Shown: positions 47,293 through 59,470, numbered from the stretch's first letter. The stretch is DNA of 64,000 nucleotides from Microthyrium microscopicum (GCA_010405405.1 MU004230.1:3245744-3309743), one strand, 5' to 3'. Notes: generated by a model from the sequence alone, not told the origin. Made by a program: numbers and translations.

Positions 47293-49097
47293 TAATTATA
47301 AGACCCCTTAACTAATACCTTAGCATTAATTGTGGCTTTTAATCGCTCAGAATATTGCCTATTTTGGTTAGTATGTTGAGTCTTATTTGCGCCTCTACCG
47401 GTGCACGAACACCACAGGATGCAAAGGGATGCCAGCTGAACATCCATTGGTAAGTTGAGAACGCCACACGTAGCCTTCTCCAGGTATCTGGTGCCTGACA
47501 GTATCGACTTTACTTCTTTTGAAAAGCGCCACTACGGAAATAGCATGCATGCCGAGTCTGCCGTAGGCTGAAGAAATACCCCCTGGATCAAACCCTTTAA
47601 CGTCCGCCCCAGCTACGCGCATATTTTGATGGGACCCAAGTTTGATAGTTTATGCTGAATCGAATCTTTAAACTTAGTTTAACGAGTAAGAATGCGTATC
47701 TGGCCTAAAATAGTAGAAACAGATCTCTACCATACCGGAGAGTTTAAGGTAGTGTCAATGGCCCGCCAAACTTGTAATCGACAACGTGGTGGCGTCTGTC
47801 TGATCATGAAATCGGAGAAATGACTTGACGCAGCTTCGCGCTATTGATTATTTCACGTTGTAAGTCTCCGTATCGTCAATCTCAATTCGCCCTGTCACCT
47901 TCCCCTCCTTTTACGGCTCACCTTGCTCAAGAGTCAAGAAGTGCACAAACGAGACTTTGTCCAAGTGGGCTTACTGGCTGTATCCACCAACATTGCTTCT
48001 ATTCGATCTTATAGGTAGATAGGCCGGCTACAACAGAGCCACGCTGAGTAAACCCTGTCAATTCACATCTCCAATTCCATTCGAGGTCCAGACTATAGGC
48101 CCGGTAAGCTGGCGCCAGCGCCTCCGTAAGGCACGAGACAAGCTTCTCCCTAGATCAAAAAGTAAGCCCAAGCTTGTCCCCTCTCACACAACTTTCACAT
48201 TCACATTCACTCCTTATTTCATTTCTTCGGTAACACCTTCCAGACGACATCTTCCGGCGTGGAAGAGCTTCCCAGAGCGCCTGATTTCAATACTACAATC
48301 CAGGCGAACGAGATTCCATAATCGGGCAACTTTCATTACGATCGATATAACACTAATCACTCCTTGTTTGCGACGAACTCGACACGAGCATTTCTATGCA
48401 TACAAACATTTTGTCGATTCACCAATACCTAAGTTGAGATTATACCTTTCCAAAACTTGCGAAATAACGTCTCACAATTTCCGCTTCTGAGTCGCTTATG
48501 GGTCCACACCACATCACATCTTCCATACGGTCACGATCAACTTCCATCCAAGAAAATCGACCAGGTCTCCCTTATCGGCAGTGAAAGAAGTGCGTCCTGT
48601 GATCTCTCCAAGGCTTTGACTTCAATCAGCCCAAACTGAGCTTCAACAAAACTTTCATAATTGAAGATTGAAACATGAACATGCAGCAAGACGCCTACAT
48701 GACCAAAACCACGGCTTGACGATTCCTCCAGAAAATCAACATTATTCTTATTTGGGTTATTTTTCAGGAGACTGGAATATCTCGGGAGAAGTACCTCCTC
48801 GATCGCTCTTCCTGGGTTCGGCAGCAGCATCGAAGTCGCAACTGCCTTAATTGGTCGCGAGCTGGTTCCTTCCAATTTCGGGCATACTCCTCTGGCTCCC
48901 ACAACGACAGGTGAACCATCTCCATTTCACTTTTTCGAAAAGACGACGTATTTAGATCTACCCAGATCTACCTACGTACAGCCACAAAACCATCTTCACC
49001 AAGGCAACGGCCTCTCAGCATACCGTGGAAACTCGTCTTTATCTCTCATTCTCCCCCATATACCTGATTCGTCCCGCAACTACACTCCCTACACATC
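47293..49097. other. Intergenic region and probable long leader of the receptor gene
   Basis: Composition returns to normal at about 47330. I see no supported gene; open frames on the minus strand (for example 48537-48902) lack any motif and look like chance. The last ~1 kb is CT/CA-rich on plus, as expected for a promoter and 5' UTR. Confidence 0.5.
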
Positions 49098-50600
49098 ATG
49101 CCGACACCGATGACCCCCGCAGACCCAGGTCTATCAACGAGCCTTAGGAACGGACTGATACCGCTTAGTATCTTCGCCATATGCTCAGCTTTGAGCACTT
49201 TTACTCTTCTGGCCTGGATCACATGGCGGTTGATGTTCAGACAGGACTATCAGACCTTTGTCGGGTACAACCAATATGTCATTCTTATATACAACCTCCT
49301 CTTGGCAGATCTTCAACAAGCTCTGGCGTTCCTGTTCTCACTGCACTGGCTCAATATCGGCAAAATTGATGATGGCTCTGTGACATGTTTTACTCAAGGG
49401 TGGCTACTCAACATGGGCGATGTCGGCTCTGGAATGTTTGTCTTTGCTATTGCGCTTCACACCTGGTATAGTGTAGTCCTTGGGCGGAAGCTGCAGTACT
49501 CGACATTCACCATTGGAATTCTGTGTACATGGGCATTTGTGTTTTTGCTCACAGTCATGGGACCCGCGACCAAAGGCATACGCTTTTTTAACAAGACCAA
49601 TGCATGGGTAAGTACATGCTATTTCACGCTCTGATCATATTTAATTTTTATCTAGTGCTGGATCGATGCACAGTATGATTTGGATCGCCTTTGGTTCCAC
49701 TACCTGTGGGTTTTCTCCGTGGAATTCGGCACCATAATCGTCTATGCGCACGTATTCTATCACTTGCGCAAGCGTTTGAGCTCCATCCGCTCTATTACTA
49801 TTCACGATCCAGCTGGACCGCGACGGACTGAACGGCTCTCCCAGGCGGCTCGGTACATGGTTTTGTACCCAATCATCTATGTGATTCTAACCCTTCCGCT
49901 TGCCGCTGGACGAATGGCAGCCATGTCTGGCAAAACGCTACCCTTACCGTTCTATTGCATGGCAGGAAGTTTTCTCACATCTTGTGGCTGGCTTGATACC
50001 CTCCTCTATACACTCACGCGCCGCGTATTCATCAAATCCGAAGGCGCCAGTGTCCGCGACACACGGCCAGCTACCGCTAACACCAACAAGTCGGCAGCTA
50101 GTCGCCGCTGGCTCAAAGGCAAGGACGAAGACCGCCCTATGCCTCATGTTGCTGATAGCGCCTGGCATCTATCAACCTTTGCATCTGTCAATATGGATAC
50201 CAAGGATCCTATGTACGCTCCTGGTACTGCTCCCATCACTCATGCCAGCTCAGAAGATCTCTCCGAGACTCGGATGAGTGGTGAACTGCGAGATCACTCA
50301 CATGCGCGCTCCGATACACCACTTGGTTTGCACACACAAAGTCGTTCTCGTACGCCAATTCTGGAACCTGGACATGTCGGCTTGACGCAGACGATCATTA
50401 GAAGCACCGCAACTGACGAATCAAATGACGCCCTGCGACTGCCGATGAACCAAGGCATCCTAAGCGAGACCAAGATCGAGGTGGTCAGCGTGTTGAGAGA
50501 TGATCTCATCAGCGGTAATGTGCATGGAGGTCTTTCAGAACGCAACGAAAGTCGCGAACGATCCAGGGATCGCGATAGATCAGAGTCACGAAAGCGATGA
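49098..50600 (+). CDS. Seven-transmembrane G-protein-coupled-receptor-like protein
   Basis: The model is join(49098..49607,49656..50600), 484 residues; the 48-nt intron (GTAAGT...CTAG) joins NKTNAW to CWIDAQYD in phase 0. Seven hydrophobic segments can be placed at roughly residues 19-43, 57-85, 96-125, 134-155, 182-205, 235-258 and 265-290. The extracellular CWIDAQYDLDRLWFHYLWVF before TM5 resembles the fungal cAMP-receptor-like/Git3-like group, nutrient-sensing receptors acting through G alpha and cAMP. The ~190-residue C-terminal tail is cytoplasmic, Ser/Arg-rich and ends in a run of ER/SR/DR residues, a likely phosphorylation-controlled tail. The ligand is unknown, and assignment to one fungal GPCR class is not certain. 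Confidence 0.82.
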
Positions 50601-52525
50601 GAAATGTCTCTCACCTCAACATTCTTTTATTCTTTGGCGCCAGGATCTCTTTCGAAAGGAGATATTACATTGATACCCCAGATTAGGACCATATATTGAG
50701 GTCGGCGTACAACACGGACTGTTTCACGGCAACATGATTTTTGCAAGATCACACCAAGACGGTGAAGTTCATCAGGACTCGATTACATATTACTTTAGCA
50801 GAACACCTACTGGGAGAAGGCTCCCAAGACTACATAATAGTTAATATTTATAGCTCAGGAGATACCCCCTTACCGGTGGAAGTGGCACTAGGTACCACAC
50901 AAGAGTCCGCCTAACTTTGTTTATATGATGATAATGAAATAGTTTACGAATGAATGAAATACATTCATATCAGCCTTGCATCTTTCGTATACATTGGGAC
51001 CTTCATCGCGCACATTCACAACGACTTGCTCATATCTTCCACTAACAAACAGTAACATCCTTCCCTGATGCAGATGACTTCTCAGTGGCCACTTGGACCA
51101 GCAGCCACGCTGTAAGAGATCATTTCATCGTTATGTCTCATTGCCTCACCTGTTGCCCAGCGCATCATATGTCACACTCCCATTCGATGTCAATATCAGC
51201 TAGGATGGGATCTTCAAACTTGCCTAACTTTCGTAGCACTCCTGACAGATCTGCTAAGCTTGCCACATTATGTACTGCCCAGCTCATTCCAGCCTTTACA
51301 ACCCCACTGCCATGTGCTTACAAGTTTTGTAGCTAACAGATCAGCATTGTATTCGGAAGCCATCGCACTAGCTTTTGGGGCAACGCTTTCTACTGCTTGT
51401 ATATTCCTCATCGCTTTTCTCAACAACGAAAACTACTAGGCTACAAGTCCAATTCTCCCGGTTACATGCCGCAAAAACTGAATGGCTCAAGTAGACGGCA
51501 GATCTGCTAGGAAAATCCATTCAAAGAAACAAGGTATCATGCGGCGTCTATTCGACGGATAGACTTCACGCTGGTAAGGGCCGTATCTACAATTAGACGT
51601 CGTGATGCTCACAGCAACGATCATGCTTCTAGCCATCTTAAGTCTAAAATTCAGTCTGCTGTACGTTGTACTGCCCATGTGAAATATGTGCTAATTTATA
51701 CTTTGTACGACAGAACAAGTTGACATTTAGTACAAGTCTAAACGACGAGTTGCCTACGACTAAATTCAATGCATCTCATGAAAGTGGAAGATACTCTATG
51801 TCATCGTAGATCCTAGGAGGACTATCTGCCACTCAAAAGAAGGTTTTGGTGTATGATCAACCTCGAAATTTCGTAGTATCAACGACAAAGGTCTTTGCCA
51901 CATATTGACAGCAGATAACTGAAAGTTTAAATGCTAGCTATATCTCGTGAAGCACTCTATTCTAGACCATTATTGTGTTTTTGAGCTTTACTTTAAAGTT
52001 CTGATTGGTTCAAATGACATATCAGATCTAAGCCCTGGATTGTTTGCCTAAGAATGGTTACTTCGCTTTCGCACCTTTTTGTTTGAATCCTTAACCCCAT
52101 TATATGCTTGAAAATATCACGCTATATACTCCATGACAGGATGTATTGAGTCTATGCTTTTTGACACTAGTAGATAGTGTTGATCTATGTTCCCCATATT
52201 CTGTAATACATACCCAAGAAGGATCTACTCTAGGATTAATTTGAGTTAAGGTACGATTCGTTGCTGATATTGAAACACAATCGCACATTCTAGACTCCAC
52301 ATTCCATGGGGCTTAAGAGGTGTATCGTTAGTAAGACCCACGGATGTATAGTTAAGTATAGGTTCTGTAGCGTGGTGATTGGATTTAACATGATGCTGGT
52401 TTGCCATTTCTAGAATACTCTTATGCACAATCGTCTTCGAAAGATTTCTCTCGTGTGATTGCTTCCATCGATCCAACAACCCCATAGAATTCTGCATCCT
52501 TCGTCAAACTTGAAATCGAGCAACT
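50601..52525. other. Intergenic region without a supported gene
   Basis: About 1.9 kb of normal, slightly AT-rich composition. Only short chance frames are seen. Confidence 0.5.
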
Positions 52526-54254
52526 ATGAGGTCAAGCTCTGTCCTTGCTGCTCTGGCAGTACAGAGTGCTCTAGCCTCTCCTTTGAACAAACGCGATCCC
52601 CAGCATCCAGCAAGCGCATCCGGTGGTTCGCTTGATTCAATGGTTCATGGCGCAACCGCCTTCACACCAAGCGTTTTCTCAGGCAATACTACTGCTATTC
52701 TCGAATCTCTAAAGGCAATGTTCGGCGGAGCCGCCTCTTTCGTTCCGAGTCTTTTTTCAGACTCCAAAAAGGCGGCAACAAGTGCTATGGGCTCACTTGC
52801 ACCAGCAGATTCGCCCGGCACGTCAGGAATGCTAAGCATGAGCTCCATCATGTCCGCAGCAGCTTACCTGCTTCCGAGCCAAGCTGGTACTGTCCAGACC
52901 AAGGAGGGGAAAATGAGGCCTGGCTCAAAACGAGCTATCATCAAATATGGGCCATATGAGCTTCCAGCATATAAAGTACGACCACTCCTTATCTCGAAGC
53001 AGAAGTGTTATCAAAGCTAATCTGTTCAGAAACCTACCGGATCCAAGCCTGAAGGAGGGCATGCCCACGGCGGTGCAAGTGGAGACAAAGGCGGGATGGG
53101 AGGTATGGATATGGGAGGTCCCAAATCAGGCACATGGGAAGGCTTGGTCAGCCTTTTGCAGACAATGACCGGAAACAAGCCCATGGATCCAAACGGCTTG
53201 GGATTTATCAAACGACTCTCATCTGGTGTATGCAAAGACTGCACAGTGCTCGCCGGCAAGATGAACGTGATTTCTGAGAACGGTACTGTACTTGGAGTGG
53301 CCGATGGAGTATACGTTCATCACGCAGTCACAATGGACGTTTCCAAGCCTGTGACGCAGTACATTACTGGTTGTACTGGAGATCCCGCTGCTGCCTTCAA
53401 TCCTTTTATCGGAGCTGGTGTGGATGACTTCACCCAATACTATACGACAAAGGACGCCAAGTTCAATTCGGGATTCTACGTCAAAGATGATACCTTTCTC
53501 ATGCAGGTCGAGCTAGTCAACTACAAAGAAGTAAAACAACAAGTTTATCTCCAGATGGATATGGAATACATGCCTGGAAAGGTCGGGAATGACGCCTCCC
53601 AGGCTGTTTTGTCCGCAACCAGTTAGTTACAATTGGTATTATGTTAATGAAACAGCAACAGCTAACACTGCGATACTATAGAATGTGGAAGTTTGGATCT
53701 AGGATTCAAGCCAAAAGCTGGCGAAGCTGGTCAGATTGAAAGTCAAGACTTCCCTGTCAACGTAGACGGTACTGTTATTGCAAGTCGTAAGTTTAAAGTG
53801 CATGAACCTTGATTTTCAGAACAGATTACTAACTTTGGACACTTAGGTGGGCATATGCACGGTAAGTGTCGACGCAGCTTAGCATAAAGATGCTTTCCAG
53901 AACTTGTCTTTGCTAACCTAATTCTCTAGATGGTGGTACTTCAGTCAATATGCTACTCAATGGCAAAGTAGTGTGTACATCGAAGGCTATATACGGTTCC
54001 ACCGCCAATGGCGCTGGTGTAGACGGCAAAGAATGGCAAACTATCACGAAAATGGAAGAATGCGAAGCTCCAATCCCAGTCAAGAAAGGAGATACAGTCA
54101 AAATTACTGCCACTTATGACATGAAACAACATCCCGCGTAAGAACTCGGCATACTTTATGGAATCAACGCTAATCAGTAGACAGTCGCGAGTCGAATGGT
54201 GAAGGTCAAGAAGTCATGGGCATTATGACTTACGTATTCGTCCCAAAGGCATAG
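52526..54254 (+). CDS. Secreted PHM/SURNod19-like putative copper protein
   Basis: The six-exon model is join(52526..52975,53030..53621,53682..53786,53847..53861,53930..54137,54185..54254), 479 residues; introns of 54, 60, 60, 68 and 47 nt are all GT-AG. A signal peptide (MRSSSVLAALAVQSALAS) is followed by a likely Kex2 site (NKR). Next comes a Ser/Ala/Gly-rich region with a Met/Gly-rich GGMGGMDMGG. The core shows YVHHAVTMDV (His247, His248) and RGHMHDGG (His385, His387), then LNGKVVC, IYGS and EVMGIMTYVF. A His-His pair plus a later HxH is the copper-ligand layout of peptidylglycine-hydroxylating monooxygenase, and HxHDGG occurs in plant SURNod19 proteins. The 15-nt exon 4 codes exactly for the HMH motif. 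Extracellular location is well supported; copper binding and any oxidase activity are inference. Confidence 0.72.
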
Positions 54255-55354
54255 AATATATTTGTATTGTGGCAATGCTGGTTTTCCGCAATATTATGTT
54301 TATTGATAAGAACTCTCAATGATAAGATCGTCTTCAATGGTATTTTGATGTTGGTTTCTTCATGAACGCTCCTTATGCTTGGTCAATGCTCTACGTCCAG
54401 ACTTGTAGCCGAACATGTTCGAATGGAAGAATATGTGGTCTAGTTGATAGTTCATTTTGCTAGAACTTACAGCCTTCATCACTACTGGCCGAAACCACTT
54501 CCAGTGTCAGAACTCGGGCCAAGAAAACGATAGCTTCACCAATGTCAAATCATATTCTAGGTAGGTATATATCAAGTCCCTATTGGGCTTTCCCGTGAAA
54601 CCTAACCAGCGAACACGCAGGAGACTGATATTGTCTTGGTTATAAAAATCTGCCCAGGACTCTCCACGCATGGAAAAAACTGAGCTCCAAGTTTCGGATG
54701 GCTCTGCCATATCTTCGAGATGCTAGCCTTGGAATTGTGTTGGTAATACCAAACACTCAAGATCGAGCCAGCCCAACTCCTATACTCTTCTCAAGATGCA
54801 ATTGTAGGTGGATGTATAGCGCAGTTCATATGAGACTCCGGCGAGGAAGAATTTCACCTGCAGCCACTATTTACCCAGCGCCAAATGTTGTCACTTCTCC
54901 TGAGGGTGAAAGAGGTACTTTCTCGAGAGGACGGTCACTGTACCAATCTCGGCACCTCAAAGCACCGCAATAGAAGGTTGAAAGAGTCACTGACTGGAGT
55001 CTCAATATGCCTTCTAAGCTCCTTGTTTGTTTTGTTCCTCCATCTGTCTCTATTCCACCAGTTCCCGCCAGTTCCCATCTTCTCCCAGAACACATTCCAA
55101 ACAAACACACTCAAACTCTTCCATCAATCAGTCCCTCATCTATCTTGACTTTCAGTCGCATACGCGATCGGCGCTGACTTCTCTCCGACAGTACAGACAG
55201 GTGGGTTTTCTTTCAACGGCTTTCCTATTTGCAAGTCGTCTATCAATCTCTCATTCAGTCCAACCTCCCTCACTGAATAGAGGCTTTCTCGAATTAGTCA
55301 AAGTCACCAGCTCATCCTTTCAAAGTCGTTTTTTGAACTCTATCTTCCAGAGCA
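54255..55354. other. Intergenic region, promoter of the 894-aa orphan
   Basis: No supported gene. The last ~350 bases before 55355 are CT-rich, typical of a fungal promoter/leader. Confidence 0.5.
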
Positions 55355-58039
55355 ATGTCATCAGCACGAGTTTCTCGAGGCTTATGCATGAAACAAGCAA
55401 GCCGTCGTTTGACTCGACAACAGAAAGGCCTTAAAGCCTCAAAGCAAGTAGCTCCAAAGCCAGTTGACGCAGAAACTATTCCAAATGATACAGTCGAACG
55501 CATCATGAAGGTCGACCCGGCCATTATCACAGTTCGACTACCAACCAAGCATCGAAAAGCCGACATGACACTGAGCGCTGAGGAGCTCATGAAACGCGAT
55601 CCCGCAATTATCGAGTGTCGAGGGTCTTCTACCTCTCGACCAGTTCCCCGTGGGCCTCCTCAGAAGCGACTACCTCTCGGCTTGAATCTTGCAGGACCTC
55701 TAGGATTGCACTCCTTGCCACCCAAAGATGCCGCCGTGTCACTGAGCGCCGAGGAGCTGAAGCGACGCGATCCTGCAATAATTGAATGTCGAGGGCCTTC
55801 TACATCTCAGCCAATTCCCCGTGGGTCTCCTTTGAAGCTACTACCTACTGGCTTGATTCTCGTTGTACCACTTGGTTTGCACCGTGCGAAGCCAGATGTT
55901 GATTTAGCGGATTCGCAGAAAGCTGTGCGAGATCCCGATGGTGTCCCGTTCTCTTCTGCTGTTACGTTCGATAACATCAAAATAGCGAAGTCAAAACCTT
56001 TCAGCATTTTGGACGAGGACAAAGCACCTCGTATGAAGGCCAAATCTGGACGAGTACTTCAACCTTCCTATTCGGAGCAAAACCGAATGAAAGCGAAGTC
56101 AGACAATTCAAGTCACTACAAAGATCAAGAAAACTCCCCACAAACTCACTCGATTCAGTTCCAAGATAATAAGCTACCTGCAAAAGGGGATGCCGTGGAC
56201 GTGGTCCTTGACGTCAAGGGCCCTGTCAAGCAGAAGCTAAAGCCTAATAAAGTCTCAGCAGAAGGCACTGCCGGAGCTTCTGGGCCTGAAATACATATAT
56301 ACCATCAACGTCGCGACAAGAATAAACCTCGTAAGCGACGTGAGCAAAAGCGTGTTGAGAGCCCAAAAGTCGAGACCATTGATCTCGGTCACAAGATATC
56401 GCAGCTACAGTCATCATTATCCGATAATGAAGTCCCTCTTATAACAGCCGAAGACATCTCAAAGCTTCCAAATGTGTACTGTTCGGAATCATCCGAAGTA
56501 CGATGTGATATGTGTGGCTATACTAAGGTGCATCACGATCTTCACACCAATGATGGGTTTGGCTGCCCCAAATATGTCGCTCGTTCGGCAGATGATTGTC
56601 ATTTATGCAAAGAACACATGGCACATACATTGGAAGACGATCGATTCTATCATGGAATGAGCCACATCAAAAACTCAGCCTTAGTCGTCAAAGATGTACA
56701 CACAGTGCCACTGGAAAAAGAATTGGCCATTGGATCGGTTGCAGTTCGCTCGCCAGAGCCCCAAAAGGTCCATCATGAAGATATGGAAGCGCCAGGCCAC
56801 TCGCCTCAGAGCTCAAGCTCGTATGCTCCAGTTGGTAGCTTCCGCGTCCAGGATCCAACTGAATTGTGTGCTCTTCCTGGCAATTTTGAGACACGACCAT
56901 CGGCAAACAGCGTGGCCGTTGGTGAAGACGAGCTTCAAGAACCTGACGACCAGCATCCGCCTTCGAGCTCATACGCTCTATTTGGCAGCTCCCTTGTTCA
57001 GGATTCAACTGAGTTGTATGCTCTTCCTGAGGAGTTTAAGAAAGAATCATATGCACACAATGTGAACGCTAATGAAGATGATGTTCAAGAGTCAGATTGT
57101 CGGTCTCAGAAATCGAACTCATACTCTCTAGCTGGCACCTCCCTCATCCAGGATTCCAATGACCTGTATGCTGTTCCCAAAGTGTTGAAGAATGAAATCT
57201 GTGGGTGCAATCTGCCCGCCAATGGAGGAGACGTTGGAGAAGTAGATTGGCAGCCTTCATCTTTGAGCTCATGCGCACTGGTCGGTCGCTCCCACATCAA
57301 GGGTTCTGATATCTCGGGTGCTCTTCCTCCCCGTATCAAGAACAATCCTGCAATTGAGCTGCCGATGAAAGCGACTGCTCTTCATCAGAAGGTCACTACC
57401 AAGGGTAAAAACCTGAATGATGCCCTTTCACGAGAAACCCCTCTTCTCGTCGCACGAATTAAGTTCAAGAAGCCACGACTCTCCAATGGCGAACATTCAG
57501 ATCTTGCACGCGCTGCCAAAGAGCTAGAAGAGTCAGAGAATTTGAAGGCACTCGAAGCCTCCATTTACAATCAAATCATTGAGACAATCGTCGAAACTCC
57601 ATTGGCTTATTTGGAAGATGGGGAGCTTGATTTCCTCGGGGTCTATAAAACTTACGAAGATCCCATCGTTCAAACTGACCTCGACCATAAAGCTGGGCCA
57701 AATAACGCATTTCCATCTGACCACAACATCTGCGATTCTCATGAGGATAACCTGGACGAGTTGATGAACAAAGTTCTCAACTCAATAAACGAACATTTGC
57801 CACAGCCCTCTCCCCCGGTCATTTGTCCGGAGAATTTCCAATCGACGGAGAAGTGTGTCGTTCCACTCGATCCAAAGTCAAAATCAGGCAATAATGCTGA
57901 ATCTGAGGACGTGGAGAAAGTCCCCCTCTCCTTCATCGTCGTTTGCTTCTGGGGCATTCTTGTTAGTATTACTGGATTTTCTGTGCTCGGGGTTCTCATA
58001 GCAGGCCTCTGTTTTATGCAGATATTGTTTATGTCATAG
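55355..58039 (+). CDS. Repeat-containing, C-terminally membrane-anchored orphan protein
   Basis: 894 residues in one exon; not recognised. Four parts are visible. (1) Residues ~45-185 hold repeated 57-residue units built on SAEEL-KRDPAIIECRG-STS-P-PRG, with a weaker copy (VDPAIITVRLPTK) before them. (2) Residues ~185-375 are basic and disordered. (3) Residues ~383-425 contain CDMCGYTKVHHDLH, then CPKYVARSADDCHLCKEHM, a Cys/His cluster that could bind zinc. (4) About residues 485-680 hold four 50-residue repeats around SSSYA-VGS--VQDSTELYALP. The end is a hydrophobic segment (~860-888) with almost nothing after it, a tail-anchor topology. This suggests a cytoplasmic protein held on an organelle or ER membrane; that is inference. 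Confidence 0.7.
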   Translation: MSSARVSRGLCMKQASRRLTRQQKGLKASKQVAPKPVDAETIPNDTVERIMKVDPAIITVRLPTKHRKADMTLSAEELMKRDPAIIECRGSSTSRPVPRGPPQKRLPLGLNLAGPLGLHSLPPKDAAVSLSAEELKRRDPAIIECRGPSTSQPIPRGSPLKLLPTGLILVVPLGLHRAKPDVDLADSQKAVRDPDGVPFSSAVTFDNIKIAKSKPFSILDEDKAPRMKAKSGRVLQPSYSEQNRMKAKSDNSSHYKDQENSPQTHSIQFQDNKLPAKGDAVDVVLDVKGPVKQKLKPNKVSAEGTAGASGPEIHIYHQRRDKNKPRKRREQKRVESPKVETIDLGHKISQLQSSLSDNEVPLITAEDISKLPNVYCSESSEVRCDMCGYTKVHHDLHTNDGFGCPKYVARSADDCHLCKEHMAHTLEDDRFYHGMSHIKNSALVVKDVHTVPLEKELAIGSVAVRSPEPQKVHHEDMEAPGHSPQSSSSYAPVGSFRVQDPTELCALPGNFETRPSANSVAVGEDELQEPDDQHPPSSSYALFGSSLVQDSTELYALPEEFKKESYAHNVNANEDDVQESDCRSQKSNSYSLAGTSLIQDSNDLYAVPKVLKNEICGCNLPANGGDVGEVDWQPSSLSSCALVGRSHIKGSDISGALPPRIKNNPAIELPMKATALHQKVTTKGKNLNDALSRETPLLVARIKFKKPRLSNGEHSDLARAAKELEESENLKALEASIYNQIIETIVETPLAYLEDGELDFLGVYKTYEDPIVQTDLDHKAGPNNAFPSDHNICDSHEDNLDELMNKVLNSINEHLPQPSPPVICPENFQSTEKCVVPLDPKSKSGNNAESEDVEKVPLSFIVVCFWGILVSITGFSVLGVLIAGLCFMQILFMS
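55571..55912 (+). repeat. Two 171-bp tandem coding repeats in the orphan
   Basis: Units 55571-55741 and 55742-55912 both begin with the codons for LSAEEL and share RDPAIIECRG and a following PRG-P-K-LP-GL motif. Confidence 0.8.
56805..57400 (+). repeat. Four ~150-bp coding repeats in the orphan
   Basis: The SYAPVGS, SYALFGS, SYSLAGT and SCALVGR motifs recur about every 150 bases, each followed by a Q-D/G-S and an ALP/AVP motif. Divergence grows toward the 3' unit. Confidence 0.75.
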
Positions 58040-58759
58040 TTCTTACTTGTATTCTTCAACATTCATCGCACTTGGAGGCAGCCAAAAGATGCGATGGGCA
58101 TCTATTGCGAGCTACGAAGTCTTGGATCCGGGGAAAGGTTCTGGGAGATCTGACATAATGGCAGAGATACGGTATGCAAAGGCATGTCTTGCAGAGGCCT
58201 TTTAGGGACTGTAGATAGAGCCAAATTGCCCATTGAGTTTGATCCTTCTTCGAAGTATTCAATCGCCTATAGTTGTTACAGAATCCTTAGAATATTCGAA
58301 CAAACTATTCACCATGAACGGGCAACCATAGTGTGTGTGGCAACTTTCCATCTGGAACTGCATGGCATTGAATTCTTTCACTTTTAAATCGCCACTGAGA
58401 AGAATTGAAATCTAGTCTTTAAAGGCCTTGACGCCTTGTACTTGCTCTGCCAACTTAAGTGTTTACTTCATTTTTCATTGAAGACATGCCTCTCTAGTAC
58501 TTTCTTTTCCATTGTAGCACCAGACTTATGTTTTGCGCAATAGTACACTAATAAATTGTGAACATGAACGTCATAAACTCATGACTGGCGTTATATTGCT
58601 GCCGCCAGAATGAGTGATATCGTTCTAAAATACATGATTCGCCATGCTCGTTGCTTGATTGCATAGCGCGATTCTACGAAAGAATACAACGCTTGCTAAT
58701 GCTATGCTCAATGCCAAAATGCATGAAACTTTATTCTAAAACCAAAGATTACTCGGGCA
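58040..58759. other. Convergent 3' region
   Basis: Lies between the tails of the orphan (+) and the zinc-ribbon gene (-). No supported gene. Confidence 0.5.
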
Positions 58760-59470
58760 TTAATCGATCAGTACTCCGCATCTTGGGCAGCATTTTCCGG
58801 GAATTACCCAGACGGTTTGATTCTGCGCCGCACAATCTGGACATTTCCGAGCAGGGATCTGTGGAGAGTGATTAGTATACATTAGTATATATGCAAGTAG
58901 GCCTCTCTGCATAAAAGTGGTGGAATGAGAGCAACTTACTGTCATGAACTGGCGTAGCGGATTTCCATCACTGTCTTCACCTTCGTCGTCACCAGCTTCG
59001 CTATCGTCGTGAGACACGCTGTCTTCTGGAAAATGTTGGCCAAAGGAATTTGCACGATCACGGACCTACGATTGTCGTTGATTAGCCTTGTGGAAATAAT
59101 CGGTGTTGAGTTTCAAATGACCGGGTAGTTGACTTACGCTTATGTTGGCCAAGGGTTGTTGAACTTCAGATATCAAACCAGAAAGCTCCGACATCACTGT
59201 CAAAGGTGGAAGACGCTCGATTCCACAAAGGGCGAGGATCTGAGCTCGACGTTTGTTGAGGATTGCCATATCGTTTGAGCTTCGGGGACTTCGTGAACCG
59301 AAAGAGCAGGAGGTGAATGAAGCTGATGGTGAAGGAAGCGAGTGTTTTGAAGACGAGTTATTATGGAAAGTTGGCATTCTTGAGTCTGAATTCATGGTCA
59401 TGGAGGAAGAAGGAGCTAATTCACGATTTGGGAACCTCGTTCGATTTTTATAGTTCAGAGCGATAGCCAC
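58760..59470 (-). CDS. Small protein with C-terminal zinc ribbon
   Basis: The model is complement(join(58760..58858,58940..59065,59138..59470)), 185 residues. Introns are 72 nt (GTAAGT...TAG) and 81 nt (GTAAGT...CAG), both in phase 0. The N-terminal ~65 residues are Ser-rich and disordered. A helical part follows (NDMAILNKRRAQILALCGIE, then PPLTVMSELSGLISEVQQPL), then an acidic segment (HDDSEAGDDEGEDSDG). The end is KCPDCAAQ ... GKCCPRCGVLID, a CxxC-x15-CxxC pattern typical of a zinc ribbon. None of this is visible without splicing, because exon 3 alone would read out of an intron. A later ATG (MTMNSD) is a possible start. Function unknown; zinc binding is inferred from the Cys spacing. Confidence 0.75.

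Noticed and set aside
3640-47300. CRISPR-like or centromeric arrays in the AT-rich islands
   Set aside because: No regularly spaced repeats occur; the sequence is explained by mutated transposons.
29453-47311. CCTTAACTAA on both sides of the piggyBac element as its target site
   Set aside because: The bases inside these TTAA sites do not form inverted repeats; the TTAA-ACCCAAAA pair farther inside fits better, though weakly.
48537-48902. 121-codon minus-strand frame upstream of the receptor gene
   Set aside because: No motif, opposite to a pyrimidine-rich promoter-like region, length compatible with chance.
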